From Gordonia polyisoprenivorans NBRC 16320 = JCM 10675 (GTDB lineage Bacteria; Actinomycetota; Actinomycetes; Mycobacteriales; Mycobacteriaceae), in the NCBI RefSeq assembly GCF_000241325.1, contig NZ_BAEI01000006.1:62001-126000 (forward strand): 64,000 bases of DNA, given 5' to 3'. Position numbers and translations under genes: made by a program. The notes beneath the pieces are model-generated. The model did not search any database, was not told the DNA's origin, and saw nothing but the letters and a program-made list of their open reading frames with translations. Positions within the stretch are counted from its first letter, which is position 1. Each line of letters begins with the position of its first letter. This document shows, piece by piece, positions 27,470 through 36,266 of this stretch.

Positions 27470-28189
27470 GTGGATTCCGTTGCCGCGCAGGTGATCGCCG
27501 CGGTCCGCGAGCTCGGCGACCCAGAGCGGGCGGCGGGTATCGCGCGTTATCTGCAGGCTCGGCCCGGTGGTTACGGTGAGGGCGACGAGTTCGTCGGGGT
27601 AGCGGTGCCGCAGTTGTGCGCGCTCGCCCGTCGCCGGCGCGGCATCGATCGCGGTGCGGTGGGCGAGCTGCTGAGCTCACCGGTCCACGAGATCCGGTTT
27701 CTCGCACTACTTCTCATGGCGCAGGAGACCGCGTATGCCGACGACGCCGATGCTCGCGCGTGGGTCGGCGACTACCGCCGGGCCGTCGACGACGGGTATG
27801 TGAACAACTGGGATCTCGTCGACACCTCGGCCGCACCGGTTCTCGGACGCTGGTGTGTACGGATCGGTGACCACTCCGCGCTCGTCGACCTCGCCGCCGA
27901 CGAACGGCTGTGGCACCGGCGGGTCGGTATCGTCGGCACCCACGCCCACCTGCGCGAGGGCGATGCCCGCCCCACGCTGGCGGTGGCGCCGCTCGTCGTC
28001 GACGACCGGCGTGACCTCATCCAGAAAGCGCTGGGTTGGATGTTGCGCGAGATGGGCAAGCGCGTCGAGAGGTCAACGCTCACCGACTATCTCGACGAGC
28101 ATGCGGCGTCGATGGGACGCACCGCACTGCGGTATGCGATCGAGCATCTCGATCCCGCGATGCGCGCCCGCTACCGCGCGTTGCGGTGA
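27470..28189 (+). CDS. AlkD-type DNA alkylation repair protein
   Basis: 239 aa HEAT-repeat protein of the AlkC/AlkD family, which removes alkylated bases. The family shows in VGVAVPQLCALARRRRG, HEIRFLALLLMAQETAYAD, the key WDLVDTSAAPVLGRW, LWHRRVGIVGTHAHLREGD, and QKALGWMLREMGKRV. The Trp/Asp of the NNWDLVD segment correspond to active-site residues. It begins with GTG 27470, 13 bp after the reductase, and may be in its transcript. It ends 28 bp from the convergent chloride channel gene. Confidence 0.88.
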   Translation: MDSVAAQVIAAVRELGDPERAAGIARYLQARPGGYGEGDEFVGVAVPQLCALARRRRGIDRGAVGELLSSPVHEIRFLALLLMAQETAYADDADARAWVGDYRRAVDDGYVNNWDLVDTSAAPVLGRWCVRIGDHSALVDLAADERLWHRRVGIVGTHAHLREGDARPTLAVAPLVVDDRRDLIQKALGWMLREMGKRVERSTLTDYLDEHAASMGRTALRYAIEHLDPAMRARYRALR

Positions 28190-28217
28190 GTCGCGCGGGC
28201 CGTCCGGCACCGATCCC

Positions 28218-29573
28218 TCAGACGCCCTCGGCTTCGTGGCCCTTCCACTGCCGCAACATCCGTTCGCGCAGATCGTCGTAAATCGGCGGCGAACGCAATA
28301 ATTCGGCGACGATCATCGTCGCGGCCCCCGCGGCGAGCACCGACACCGCGACCGAGGTCGTCGAGGTCATCTCCATCACCAGCACCGCACCGGTGAACGG
28401 CGCCCGGACCACGGCGGTGAAAAACGACGACATGCCCACGATCATCAGTGGCAACAACAACTCGTGCCCGTAGCCCGGCGAGACCAGATCGATCAGCCGG
28501 GAGGCGATGAGACCGGTCATCGCGCCGAGCGCCAGCATGGGGGCGAAGATGCCACCCGGCGTGCCCGCCGAATACGACACCGGACCGGCGACGAAGCGGA
28601 TCGCCAGCAGCATCACGATCGCCCAGAAGGCCAGATGCTGACCGGACAGGATGTTCTGCGTCAGATCGTCACCGCCGCCACCGAGATCGGGGTCGACGGT
28701 CAGCACCGCCCCGATGACCGCTCCGATGATCGCGGCCTTCACCGGGCCGGGCACCCGCCCAATGGCCGCGAAGCCACTCAGACACGCACGGATCAGCCAG
28801 TTGTAGACGACGCCGAGCAGCCCGACCACGACGCCGAAGACGACGAACACCGGAAGTGAGGACAACGCAACGGAATTGACCTGCGGGACGACGAAGTCGG
28901 GATGGTTGCCGACGATCAGGCGGCTGCACACGGTGCCTGCGGCGACCGCGGCCATCGTCCAGAGGACGTAGCGCACCTTGACGGTCTTGGCGATCTCCTC
29001 GATGCAGAACAGGGTGCCGCTGATCGGTGCGTTGAATGCGACGGCGAGCCCGGCGCCCGACAACGTGGTCTGCAGAACCCGGATCTCGCGCATGGTGGCG
29101 CGGCACACGCGTCCGGTGAGCGCGCCGATGGCGGCGCCCATGTGCACCGTCGGGCCCTCTCGACCGAGGACCATCCCGCCGACGCCGATCGCCAGCAAAC
29201 CGCCGACGAAGCGGGCCGGGATGACCGCGGGCGGCGGTGGTGCGGCCTCGCCGCGTTCGACGGCCTCCACATGTTGGATGCCGCTGCCGGACGCGCGCGG
29301 TTCCCACCGGGTGATCAGCGCTGCGATGAGCGCCGCGGCGGCCGAGATCACCACGGGTATCAGCCAGGCGGCCGGGCCGTGATGGTGGGTCCAGTCGATC
29401 AGGTCGGCCCGCAGGTGATCGGCGCGGATCAGCAGCCACCGGAATGCCCCGCCGACCAGGCCGGTGATCGCACCGGCGATCGCGGCGACGATGGTCAACC
29501 AGACGAGAACCCGTGCACCGGTGTCCTCTTCGGGCGTTTCCGGTGTGAGATCAGGGGAGTCCGGCGCCGTCAC
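28218..29573 (-). CDS. ClC-type chloride channel/antiporter
   Basis: 451 aa with the ClC architecture of about ten or more hydrophobic helices. Selectivity motifs: GSGIQHV, GREGPTVHMGAAIG with the gating Glu, the GTPGGIFAPMLALGAMTG segment, and the conserved C-terminal YDDLRERML. There is no CBS domain at the C-terminus. It probably moves Cl- in exchange for H+ in the plasma membrane. The ATG is at 29573 with a negatively charged N-terminal tail. No operon partner is obvious. Confidence 0.92.
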   Translation of the reverse strand: MTAPDSPDLTPETPEEDTGARVLVWLTIVAAIAGAITGLVGGAFRWLLIRADHLRADLIDWTHHHGPAAWLIPVVISAAAALIAALITRWEPRASGSGIQHVEAVERGEAAPPPPAVIPARFVGGLLAIGVGGMVLGREGPTVHMGAAIGALTGRVCRATMREIRVLQTTLSGAGLAVAFNAPISGTLFCIEEIAKTVKVRYVLWTMAAVAAGTVCSRLIVGNHPDFVVPQVNSVALSSLPVFVVFGVVVGLLGVVYNWLIRACLSGFAAIGRVPGPVKAAIIGAVIGAVLTVDPDLGGGGDDLTQNILSGQHLAFWAIVMLLAIRFVAGPVSYSAGTPGGIFAPMLALGAMTGLIASRLIDLVSPGYGHELLLPLMIVGMSSFFTAVVRAPFTGAVLVMEMTSTTSVAVSVLAAGAATMIVAELLRSPPIYDDLRERMLRQWKGHEAEGV

Positions 29574-29696
29574 GCGTCGTCACCGGGCCGTTGGTGATCA
29601 CCGGGCTGGGGATTTCGGGTCGCGGACACCGATCCACGGTAGATCTCGGCCGAGTCGGCGGTCGCGACCAGGGGTGGCCGACGGCGTTCTCGATCG

Positions 29697-30074
29697 TCAG
29701 GACGCGCGGAACACCTTGATCGCCGCGGCGATCATCGGGAACTGCAGTGGCAGCCGGCCGAGGGCGATCGCCTTGTAGATCGCCGGCTTGTGCCACCACA
29801 GCCGGACCATGTTGATGTTGGCCGGGTACACCGCGACGAACAGTGCCGCGGCCGCAGCCGCGGACGGCTTGCGGGTGGCCGGGACGAGAAGTCCCACGCC
29901 GAGGGCGACCTCGGCGACACCGGACGCATAGGTCAGCATCCGCGGGTCGGCGGGAATCTCCTCGGGGATGATCTCGTCGAACGGCTTCGGCGCCACGAAG
30001 TGCAGGGTGCCGATGGTCAGCAGCATCCCGGCAAGGGTGCGGGCGAGCTGGATGGGGGACAGGCGTGAGAGCAC
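29697..30074 (-). CDS. DoxX-family membrane protein
   Basis: 125 aa with four hydrophobic helices (about 10-27, 47-67, 72-90, 104-122) and features of DoxX-like proteins: LAGMLLTIGTLHFVAPKPFD, YASGVAEVALGVGLLVPATR and KAIALGRLPLQFPM. DoxX proteins are linked to oxidative-stress and thiol-quinone electron transfer. The GTG start at 30074 is one base from the kshB stop, so it is co-transcribed with it. A longer frame exists but would overlap kshB. Confidence 0.8.
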   Translation of the reverse strand: MLSRLSPIQLARTLAGMLLTIGTLHFVAPKPFDEIIPEEIPADPRMLTYASGVAEVALGVGLLVPATRKPSAAAAAALFVAVYPANINMVRLWWHKPAIYKAIALGRLPLQFPMIAAAIKVFRAS

Positions 30075-30075
30075 G

Positions 30076-31146
30076 TCAGAACTCGATTCGCAGTCGGTCG
30101 GAAGTCGGATGGGCCTGACACCCGAGGATATAGCCGTCGGCGATGTCCTCGGGATCGAGCGCACCCGCGTTGTCCATCTCGACGGTTCCGTCGGTGAGAG
30201 TGCATGCGCACGAACCGCATTCACCCTCCTGGCACGAGTACGGCGCATCGAGTCCGGCCTCGAGCATGATGTCGATCAGGGTGCGTTTGCGGGGCCAGGT
30301 CAGTTCGTGGGTTTCGCCGTCGAGTTCGACCTCCACCGTGGCGGCGTCGGCCTGCTCCTCGGCGCTCACCTCGTCGAGGACGACGTCGGCGAAGGGATCA
30401 CCGGAGAGTGAGTTGTAGACCTCGGCGTGCACGTCGTGGTGGGCGAAGCCCGCGGTGTGCAGCGCCTGGTGCACGGCGTCCATGAAGGGGCCGGGGCCGC
30501 ACATGTAGGCGGCGTGGCCGCGGAAGGCGCCGAAGATCGTCGCCAGGGACTGAGCGCGGGGCAGGCCCTGCAGCGTCTCGAGCCAGTGGATCAGGACCAG
30601 CCGGTCGGCGTGTGCGGTCTGCAGCTCGCGCAGTTCGTCGGCGAAGATGACGTCCTCGGCGCTGCGGTTGGCGTAGAAGAACACGATGGTGCCGCTCCCC
30701 GACGCCAGCGCGGTCTTGAGGATCGACATCACCGGGGTCACCCCGCTGCCCGCGGCGATCAGCAGGAGCGGTTCGTCGACCGACCGCGGGGTGAACACCC
30801 CCGACGGCGGCAGCACCTCGATCTGCGAGCCCGCGGAGAGGTTGTCGCACACCCAGTTCGACCCGTAGCCGTCGACGGTGCGCTTGACCGTCACCTTGGG
30901 CAATTCGTCGCGGGCGGGGGAGGAGGCCAGCGAGTAACAGCGGGCCACCGACCCGGTCTGATCACTCGGGATGCGCAGGGTGAGGAACTGGCCCGACTTG
31001 TACTGGGTGAACGCCTCTTTGGCCGTGTCGGGGAGTTCGAAGACGATCGACCGTGCGTCGTGGGTCTCGTCGATGACCTCGGCCACGGTGAGGATCACGC
31101 TGCGCGAGCCGTGGGGCGTCAGTTCGGTCGTGTCCGATCCGGTCAT
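30076..31146 (-). CDS. kshB: 3-Ketosteroid 9-alpha-hydroxylase reductase
   Basis: 356 aa FNR-type reductase with a plant-type [2Fe-2S] domain. FAD binding RCYSLASSP, NAD binding IAAGSGVTPVMSILK and MCGPGPFMDAV, and the cluster CQEGECGSCACTL near residues 307-319 with a fourth Cys at LGCQAHP. Overall it follows M. tuberculosis KshB closely, including VTVKRTVDGYGSNWVCD and HWLETLQGLP. KshB supplies electrons to KshA, which opens the sterol ring. An exact KstR-type operator is in front. Phenylacetate-type reductases are a lesser alternative. Confidence 0.88.
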   Translation of the reverse strand: MTGSDTTELTPHGSRSVILTVAEVIDETHDARSIVFELPDTAKEAFTQYKSGQFLTLRIPSDQTGSVARCYSLASSPARDELPKVTVKRTVDGYGSNWVCDNLSAGSQIEVLPPSGVFTPRSVDEPLLLIAAGSGVTPVMSILKTALASGSGTIVFFYANRSAEDVIFADELRELQTAHADRLVLIHWLETLQGLPRAQSLATIFGAFRGHAAYMCGPGPFMDAVHQALHTAGFAHHDVHAEVYNSLSGDPFADVVLDEVSAEEQADAATVEVELDGETHELTWPRKRTLIDIMLEAGLDAPYSCQEGECGSCACTLTDGTVEMDNAGALDPEDIADGYILGCQAHPTSDRLRIEF

Positions 31147-31198
31147 GGCTCAGGTCTCCTGGCGTCGTCGAAGGTGTAAGAGTCGAAGGTGCGAAAAC

Positions 31199-31212
31199 TA
31201 GAACACGTTCTA
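31199..31212 (-). promoter_or_regulatory. KstR-type operator before kshB
   Basis: TAGAACACGTTCTA is a perfect palindrome and matches the published KstR consensus TNNAACNNGTTNNA at all fixed positions. On the minus strand a TAGTTT -10-like box overlaps its edge, so bound repressor would block polymerase. Confidence 0.8.
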
Positions 31213-31448
31213 CTTTGAGCCTAGCCTAGATGTCGGGCTGTCGACACCGGCAAGGCGATCGGTTCCAGGGTAGAGGGCGGTCTGTGGCGGCGGTGTCGCC
31301 GGTATTTCCTCGACGGCGCCCGGTTTCTCGCCGACAGCGATCGAGTCGCGGGGCTGGCTCGGCGAACCCGTCGATCGCGAACCTCGGCATCGAGGACCAC
31401 ACGAGCGCCGCCGAGTCGGTGGCGGGATCTATCGCGTGCGATGAGCAC
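31213..31448. other. Gap between the kshB operator and the mftR end
   Basis: No gene seen in about 236 bp. At 31278-31340 there are two clear and one degenerate units of 21 bp, read on the minus strand as TCGCTGTCGGCGAGAAACCG plus G and GCGCCGTCGAGGAAATACCG plus G. They match the repeat family near the mycofactocin-type SDR. Confidence 0.55.
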
Positions 31449-32045
31449 TCACAACCCCTGCAGCCCAGCGGCCAGCGTCGCGCACCCCGCCCGGATGAGC
31501 GCGTCGAGGTCGGCGTCGGGATGGGCGAGCCATTGTTCGTAGGCGGCCAGGGCGGTGCCCAGGCACAGCCAGCCGATCGTCTGCGGGAGGTGATCGCCCT
31601 CGTCCAGGCCGAGCCGGTGGGCGCAGAACTCGGCGATGACGTGGCGCCAGTCGGCGTACATCAACATCGAATGTGCTTGCAGGCTCGGCACTCCCAGGAG
31701 TAGCTGCATGCGTCGGCGGTGGCCGTCGAGGAACTCCGCGGGCACCTCGTTGAAGGCGATCAGCGCCCGGGTGACGGCCTCGGCGATGGGGAGGTCGTCG
31801 GGGATCTCGGCGAGCAGTGCGCGCAGGTCGTCGAGGTGGACGTCGAACTCGCCCCACGGGATCGCGTTCTTCGACGGGAAGTACCGGAACAGTGTGCGCC
31901 GCGCGATGCCGACGGCCTCGGCGATGTCGTCGACGCTGGTTTCCTCGAAGCCGACGGTGGTGAACAGGTCGATGGCGGTCGCGCTGATCTGTGCGCGGCT
32001 GGTGCGCGGACGCCGGCCCGGCGCCGTCGCGTTCTCGGTCGTCAT
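31449..32045 (-). CDS. mftR: Mycofactocin regulator
   Basis: 198 aa TetR-family protein. The HTH (ISATAIDLFTTVGFEETSVD then IAEAVGIARRTLFRYFPSKN, about 22-62) and the GEFDVHLDDLRALLAEIPDD segment are those of MftR, which represses mycofactocin genes and answers to acyl-CoA. ATG 32045 is chosen because GAGAGG lies four bases upstream; the frame stays open to 32114. It is divergent from mftA, and a palindrome in the shared region is its likely binding site. Confidence 0.93.
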   Translation of the reverse strand: MTTENATAPGRRPRTSRAQISATAIDLFTTVGFEETSVDDIAEAVGIARRTLFRYFPSKNAIPWGEFDVHLDDLRALLAEIPDDLPIAEAVTRALIAFNEVPAEFLDGHRRRMQLLLGVPSLQAHSMLMYADWRHVIAEFCAHRLGLDEGDHLPQTIGWLCLGTALAAYEQWLAHPDADLDALIRAGCATLAAGLQGL

Positions 32046-32098
32046 CAGACCTCTCTCACCAGGTCGGTACCTGTCCGTTTGGTCAATTTTCGGCTGGG

Positions 32099-32130
32099 GG
32101 GTGCAATTCTGCACCCGGTGCCATTATAGT
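32099..32130 (+). promoter_or_regulatory. mftA promoter with probable MftR operator
   Basis: GGGTGCA-ATTC-TGCACCC (32099-32116) is an 18-bp palindrome sitting where a -35 box would be. TATAGT (32125-32130) is an excellent -10. A repressor on the palindrome would exclude polymerase. Transcription would start near 32137, with AGGAGG further on before mftA. Confidence 0.7.
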
Positions 32131-32175
32131 GATCGGTGATCCACATCACTACCCGAATATTAGGAGGTCTGGATC

Positions 32176-32298
32176 ATGGCCGATCACACAGCCAAGGCAG
32201 CTCAGGACGTGTCGGTTCCCGCCGACGTCGAGACCGAGCTCGTGGGTGAGTCCCTCGTCGAAGAGGTCTCGATCGACGGGATGTGCGGGGTTTACTGA
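32176..32298 (+). CDS. mftA: Mycofactocin precursor peptide
   Basis: 40-residue peptide beginning [11 protein letters not shown] and ending with the invariant core IDGMCGVY. The final Val-Tyr is the part turned into the redox core of mycofactocin: MftC decarboxylates and links these residues, MftE cuts after the Gly, MftD oxidises and MftF adds sugars. A strong TAGGAGG lies 8 bp before the ATG. The stop TGA shares its A with the mftB ATG. Confidence 0.97.
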   Translation: MADHTAKAAQDVSVPADVETELVGESLVEEVSIDGMCGVY

Positions 32299-32648
32299 TG
32301 TCCACCCCGACATCTGCTCCGGTTGCCGGCGACCGCGACTCCGCGGTCGCCGGTGACCGGCGCGACACCCCCGCCACCCTGTCCGCATTCGATCTCGACG
32401 CCGCCTGGGAGCTCAACCCCAAGGTCGCACTACGCCCGGAACCCTTCGGGGCGTTGCTGTATCACTTCGGTACCCGCAAGCTCTCATTCCTCAAGAACCT
32501 GACCGTCGTCGGGATCGTGCGCTCCCTCGCCGAGCATGACGACGCCGAGACCGCCCTGGCTGCTGCCGGGATCGGAGCCGCCGAGCGTGCGCTGTATGTG
32601 CAGGCGCTGACCGCCCTGGCCGACTCCGGGATGATCGTCCGCCGCTGA
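32298..32648 (+). CDS. mftB: Mycofactocin peptide chaperone
   Basis: 116 aa. After a variable N-terminus the conserved RRE-type fold appears (AWELNPKVALRPEPFGALLY, HFGTRKLSFLKN). This binds MftA and delivers it to MftC. The start is at 32298, overlapping the mftA stop; a GTG/ATG earlier in the frame would lie inside mftA. It ends 55 bp before mftC. Confidence 0.95.
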   Translation: MSTPTSAPVAGDRDSAVAGDRRDTPATLSAFDLDAAWELNPKVALRPEPFGALLYHFGTRKLSFLKNLTVVGIVRSLAEHDDAETALAAAGIGAAERALYVQALTALADSGMIVRR

Positions 32649-32703
32649 CGGACGCATTCCTCCACCGTCCACCACCGCTCCTCGAGCCCAAGGAGACCCG
32701 AAG

Positions 32704-33981
32704 ATGACCACACTCGAGTTGCCGCCCACCGCAACCGAACTCGCCGCCATGCCGACGCTGCAGCCCAGTGCGCCCCCCAAGGTCGGGCGTCTGGTCGATC
32801 AGTTCGAGAAAGGGCTCGACGCCCCGATCTGCCTGACGTGGGAGCTGACCTACGCCTGCAACCTGGCATGTGTGCACTGCCTGTCGTCCTCGGGTAAGCG
32901 CGACCCGCGTGAGCTGTCGACCGAACAGTGCAAGGCGATCATCGACGAACTGCAGCGCATGCAGGTCTTCTACGTCAACATCGGTGGCGGGGAGCCGACG
33001 GTGCGCCCGGACTTCTGGGAACTCGTCGACTACGCCACCAGCCACCAGGTGGGAGTCAAGTTCTCCACCAACGGTTTACGCATCGACAAGAAGGTCGCCG
33101 CGCGGCTGGCCGCGTCGGATTACGTCGATGTGCAGATCTCGCTGGACGGTGCGACCGCGGAGGTCAACGACGCCGTGCGTGGCCCCGGCTCGTTCGACAT
33201 GGCCGTGCGCGCGCTGGAGAACCTCCACGAGGCGGGATTCGCCGACGCGAAGATCTCGGTGGTGATGACACGGCAGAACGTGGCGCAGCTCGACGAGTTC
33301 AAGGCGCTCGCCGACCGCTACAACGCCACCCTGCGCATCACCCGGCTGCGCCCGTCGGGCCGCGGCGCCGACGTCTGGGACGACCTGCACCCGCTGCCCG
33401 AACAGCAGCGCGAACTCTACGACTGGCTCGTCGCCCACGGCGAGAACGTCCTCACCGGCGACTCGTTCTTCCACCTGTCGGCGTTCGGCGGGACCGGTGG
33501 GTCCGGCCTGCCCGGGCTGAATCTGTGCGGCGCGGGTCGCGTGGTGTGCCTCATCGATCCGGTCGGTGACGTCTACGCCTGCCCGTTCGCGATCCACGAG
33601 AACTTCCTCGCAGGCAACATCACCACCGACGGTGGCTTCCAACAGATCTGGCAGAAATCGGACCTCTTCACCGAGCTCCGTGAGCCACAGAACGCCGGAG
33701 CCTGCACGCGCTGTGCCCATTTCGACGCCTGCCGCGGCGGCTGCATGGCGGCCAAGTTCTTCACCGGACTGCCGCTGGCCGGACCCGACCCCGAGTGCGT
33801 GCAGGGATACGGCGAGGAGCTGCTGGCTGGTGAGCGCGCCAAACCGACTGCGAACAAAGACCATTCACGCGGTACCCCGTTGACACTGATGACCCGGCAA
33901 CCCGACGGGGAGATCACCCCGATCGGTGGCCCGCCGTCGAAGAACTGTGATGAGAACCCGTTGGCGGGATTCGCCCTGTAG
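32704..33981 (+). CDS. mftC: Mycofactocin radical SAM maturase
   Basis: 425 aa radical SAM enzyme. The SAM cluster cysteines are C52, C56 and C59 (CNLACVHC). GGGEPTVRPDFWEL is the SAM-binding GGE. The C-terminal SPASM domain supplies more clusters: LNLCGAGRVVCLIDPVGDVY, CPFAIHENF, and CTRCAHFDACRGGCMAAKFF. It oxidatively decarboxylates the C-terminal Tyr of MftA and then forms a C-C bond with Val. GGAGACCCGAAG before ATG 32704 is the ribosome site. Confidence 0.97.
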   Translation: MTTLELPPTATELAAMPTLQPSAPPKVGRLVDQFEKGLDAPICLTWELTYACNLACVHCLSSSGKRDPRELSTEQCKAIIDELQRMQVFYVNIGGGEPTVRPDFWELVDYATSHQVGVKFSTNGLRIDKKVAARLAASDYVDVQISLDGATAEVNDAVRGPGSFDMAVRALENLHEAGFADAKISVVMTRQNVAQLDEFKALADRYNATLRITRLRPSGRGADVWDDLHPLPEQQRELYDWLVAHGENVLTGDSFFHLSAFGGTGGSGLPGLNLCGAGRVVCLIDPVGDVYACPFAIHENFLAGNITTDGGFQQIWQKSDLFTELREPQNAGACTRCAHFDACRGGCMAAKFFTGLPLAGPDPECVQGYGEELLAGERAKPTANKDHSRGTPLTLMTRQPDGEITPIGGPPSKNCDENPLAGFAL

Positions 33982-34076
33982 TACCCCCGCGTGGCGGATC
34001 GTCGAGCACCCGGGCCGGGCGCCCGGGTGATTCGATGCTGCGACGAACAAGTAAAGAAAATAGGTAGGAACACACA

Positions 34077-35279
34077 ATGGTCACCAATCCCTGGGCCCGC
34101 AATCCCTGGTTCGAAACCGTTCACGAAGCGCAGCGCCGCGCCAAGAAGCGACTGCCGAAATCGGTGTACTCCTCGCTGATCGCCGGCACCCAAGCCGGCG
34201 TGACGGTGCGCGACAACGTCGACGCGTACTCCGAGATCGGGTTCGCCCCGCACGTGATCGGCGCGCAGCCCGATCGCGAACTCTCCACCACTGTGATGGG
34301 CCAGGACCTGTCGTTCCCGGTGATGATCAGCCCCACCGGCGTACAGGCCGTCGACCCCGACGGCGAGGTCGCGGTGGCGCGTGCCGCGGCAGCTCGCGGT
34401 ACCGCAATGGGCCTGTCCAGCTTCGCGTCTCATCCGATCGAAGAGGTCACCGCGGTCAACGACAAGATCTTCTTCCAGATCTACTGGCTCGGTAGTCGCG
34501 ACGAGATCCTGGCGCGTGCCATGCGCGCCAAGGAAGCCGGTGCGAAGGGTCTGATCGTCACGACCGACTGGGTGTTCAACATCGGTCGCGACTGGGGCAG
34601 CCCGGAGATCCCGGAGAAGGTCGACTTCAAGGCTCTCCTGCGCTTGGCGCCGGAGATCGCGGTCAAGCCGCGCTACGCGATGGACTGGATTCGCGACGGC
34701 AAGATCATCATTCCCGACCTGACCGCGCCCAACGTCTCCAAGGGCAAGGGACAGCCCGGACCGACCTTCTTCGGTGCCTACGGCGAGTGGATGAGCACCG
34801 CCCCGCCCACCTGGGACGACTTGCAGTGGCTGCGCGAACAGTGGGGCGGACCGTTCATGGTCAAGGGCGTCACCCGCCTCGACGACGCGAAGCGAGCCGT
34901 CGACATCGGCGCGACCGCGCTGTCGGTGTCCAACCACGGTGGCAACAACCTCGACGGCACCCCCGCCACCATCCGTCTCCTGCCGGGCATCGCCGAGGCG
35001 GTCGGCGATCAGATCGAGGTCCTGCTCGACGGCGGCATCCGCCGCGGCAGCGACGTCGCCAAGGCACTCGCACTCGGGGCGCGCGCGGTGATGATCGGTC
35101 GCGCCTACCTGTGGGGCCTGGCGGCCAACGGTCAGGCGGGCGTCGAGAACGTCCTCGACCTGCTCCGCATGGGCCTCGACGGTGTGGTGATGGGCTTGGG
35201 CCACAAGAGCGTTCACGAACTCTCGCGCGATGACCTGATCATCGGTGAGGACTTCGATCGCTCCTTCGGCAGCATCTGA
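34077..35279 (+). CDS. mftD: Mycofactocin FMN oxidase
   Basis: 400 aa of the alpha-hydroxy-acid dehydrogenase family. It shows the FMN-binding barrel: SPTGVQAVDPDGEVAVARAA, FQIYWLGSRDE, VKGVTRLDDAKRAVDIGA, and LSVSNHGGNNLDGTPA (active-site His) with LLDGGIRRGSDVAKALALGA near the end. In mycofactocin synthesis it converts the cyclised dipeptide to the alpha-keto redox core. ATG 34077 follows TAGGTAGGAAC. A strong hairpin terminator is found 46 bp after the stop. Confidence 0.96.
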   Translation: MVTNPWARNPWFETVHEAQRRAKKRLPKSVYSSLIAGTQAGVTVRDNVDAYSEIGFAPHVIGAQPDRELSTTVMGQDLSFPVMISPTGVQAVDPDGEVAVARAAAARGTAMGLSSFASHPIEEVTAVNDKIFFQIYWLGSRDEILARAMRAKEAGAKGLIVTTDWVFNIGRDWGSPEIPEKVDFKALLRLAPEIAVKPRYAMDWIRDGKIIIPDLTAPNVSKGKGQPGPTFFGAYGEWMSTAPPTWDDLQWLREQWGGPFMVKGVTRLDDAKRAVDIGATALSVSNHGGNNLDGTPATIRLLPGIAEAVGDQIEVLLDGGIRRGSDVAKALALGARAVMIGRAYLWGLAANGQAGVENVLDLLRMGLDGVVMGLGHKSVHELSRDDLIIGEDFDRSFGSI

Positions 35280-35324
35280 GCGAATCCGAGTCGGAAGAAC
35301 GCCGCAGAAACAGGGCTACGAAAG

Positions 35325-35360
35325 ACAGAGCGCCGCCGGTTCCCGCCGGCGGCGCTCTGT
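35325..35360 (+). terminator. Hairpin terminator after mftD
   Basis: ACAGAGCGCCGCCGG (35325-35339) and CCGGCGGCGCTCTGT (35346-35360) pair over 15 bp with a 6-nt loop, followed by TGTTCG. The right arm is partly composed of the 21-bp repeat of the SDR 3' side, so it may end both mftD and the convergent SDR gene. Confidence 0.8.
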
Positions 35361-35397
35361 TGTTCGCCGACGGCGCCCTGCATCGCGCCGACGGCGC
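35335..35397 (-). repeat. Three 21-bp repeats directly after the SDR stop codon
   Basis: On the minus strand, immediately after the TGA, three units start at 35397, 35376 and 35355, each beginning GCGCCG(T/C)CGGCG. They share the core of the seven-unit array on the other side of the SDR gene, which runs in the opposite direction. Confidence 0.8.
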
Positions 35398-36213
35398 TCA
35401 GACCTTGGAGTTTCCCATGTCGATCTGGAACTGCGAACCGGTGACCGCGCGCGCCTGCGGTGAGGTCAGATAGAGCACCGCGTCGGAGATGTCGTCGAGC
35501 GAGGCGACCGGGAAGTGATCCATCATCGAGATGAAATACCGTGTGTACTCGCCCATCTCGAAGATCTTCATCGCCGAGGTGTCGGCGATGCCCATCGGTG
35601 TGTTGACGGCGTAGGGGTGGATCGAGTTGACGCGGACCCGGCGCGGTGCCAGCTCTTTGGCGGTCGTCTGGGCCAGTCCGGTGAGTGCGTACTTCGACGC
35701 CGAGTACGCCGCCTGGACGGGCATCGCCTTGAGCCCGGCGACCGAGGAGATGATGACGATCGAGCGGTTCTCGGCGTCGGTCTCCAGAAGCGGGGGAATG
35801 GTGGCGCGCAACGTCTTCCATGTGCCGACCACGTTGACGTCCAGGACGTCGGTGAATTCGTGTTCGGAGAGTTCCCAGGTGAGTCCCCATGAGAGGATGC
35901 CCGCGTTGGCGATGACGTGATCGAGGCGGCCGAATTGCCGCACGCCGTCGGCGACAAGCTCCTCCTGGAATGCCAGATCTCGCGTATCCCCCTGACGGGC
36001 AAGGATTTTGCCGCCGGCCTCTTCGACGAGGCGAATCGTCTCGGCAAGATCGTCCGGCGTCGACGCCGGGTAGGTGATGTGGTCGGCGACCTCGCCGGCG
36101 ATGTCGAGTCCGATGATCGACGCACCCTCGCGGGCGAAGCGGAGTGCGTGATTACGCCCCTGGCCACGGGCGATGCCGGTGATGTAGACGACCTTGCCGT
36201 CGAACTGTCCCAT
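35398..36213 (-). CDS. Mycofactocin-coupled SDR oxidoreductase
   Basis: 271 aa. The opening GQFDGKVVYITGIARGQGRNHALRFAREGA is the pattern of mycofactocin-dependent SDRs (TIGR03971), with the extra segment TYPASTPDDLAETIRLVEEA between the second and third strands that these enzymes use to hold a non-exchangeable NAD. Catalytic Ser is in VIISSVAG, Tyr/Lys in YSASK. It lies within the mft locus but is on the opposite strand. ATG 36213 is chosen: TACAGT lies 8 bp before it, with no Shine-Dalgarno, so the message may be leaderless. A KstR-type site overlaps that box, suggesting a sterol alcohol substrate. Confidence 0.9.
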   Translation of the reverse strand: MGQFDGKVVYITGIARGQGRNHALRFAREGASIIGLDIAGEVADHITYPASTPDDLAETIRLVEEAGGKILARQGDTRDLAFQEELVADGVRQFGRLDHVIANAGILSWGLTWELSEHEFTDVLDVNVVGTWKTLRATIPPLLETDAENRSIVIISSVAGLKAMPVQAAYSASKYALTGLAQTTAKELAPRRVRVNSIHPYAVNTPMGIADTSAMKIFEMGEYTRYFISMMDHFPVASLDDISDAVLYLTSPQARAVTGSQFQIDMGNSKV

Positions 36214-36223
36214 GAGGAAAAAC

Positions 36224-36237
36224 TGTAACACGTTCTA
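36224..36237 (-). promoter_or_regulatory. KstR-type operator before the mycofactocin-type SDR
   Basis: TGTAACACGTTCTA matches TNNAACNNGTTNNA at every fixed position. On the minus strand it overlaps TACAGT, the likely -10 box, which is 8 bp before the SDR ATG. Confidence 0.75.
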
Positions 36238-36266
36238 TTTCGACGTGGTTGGACGACCGGGAGAAA

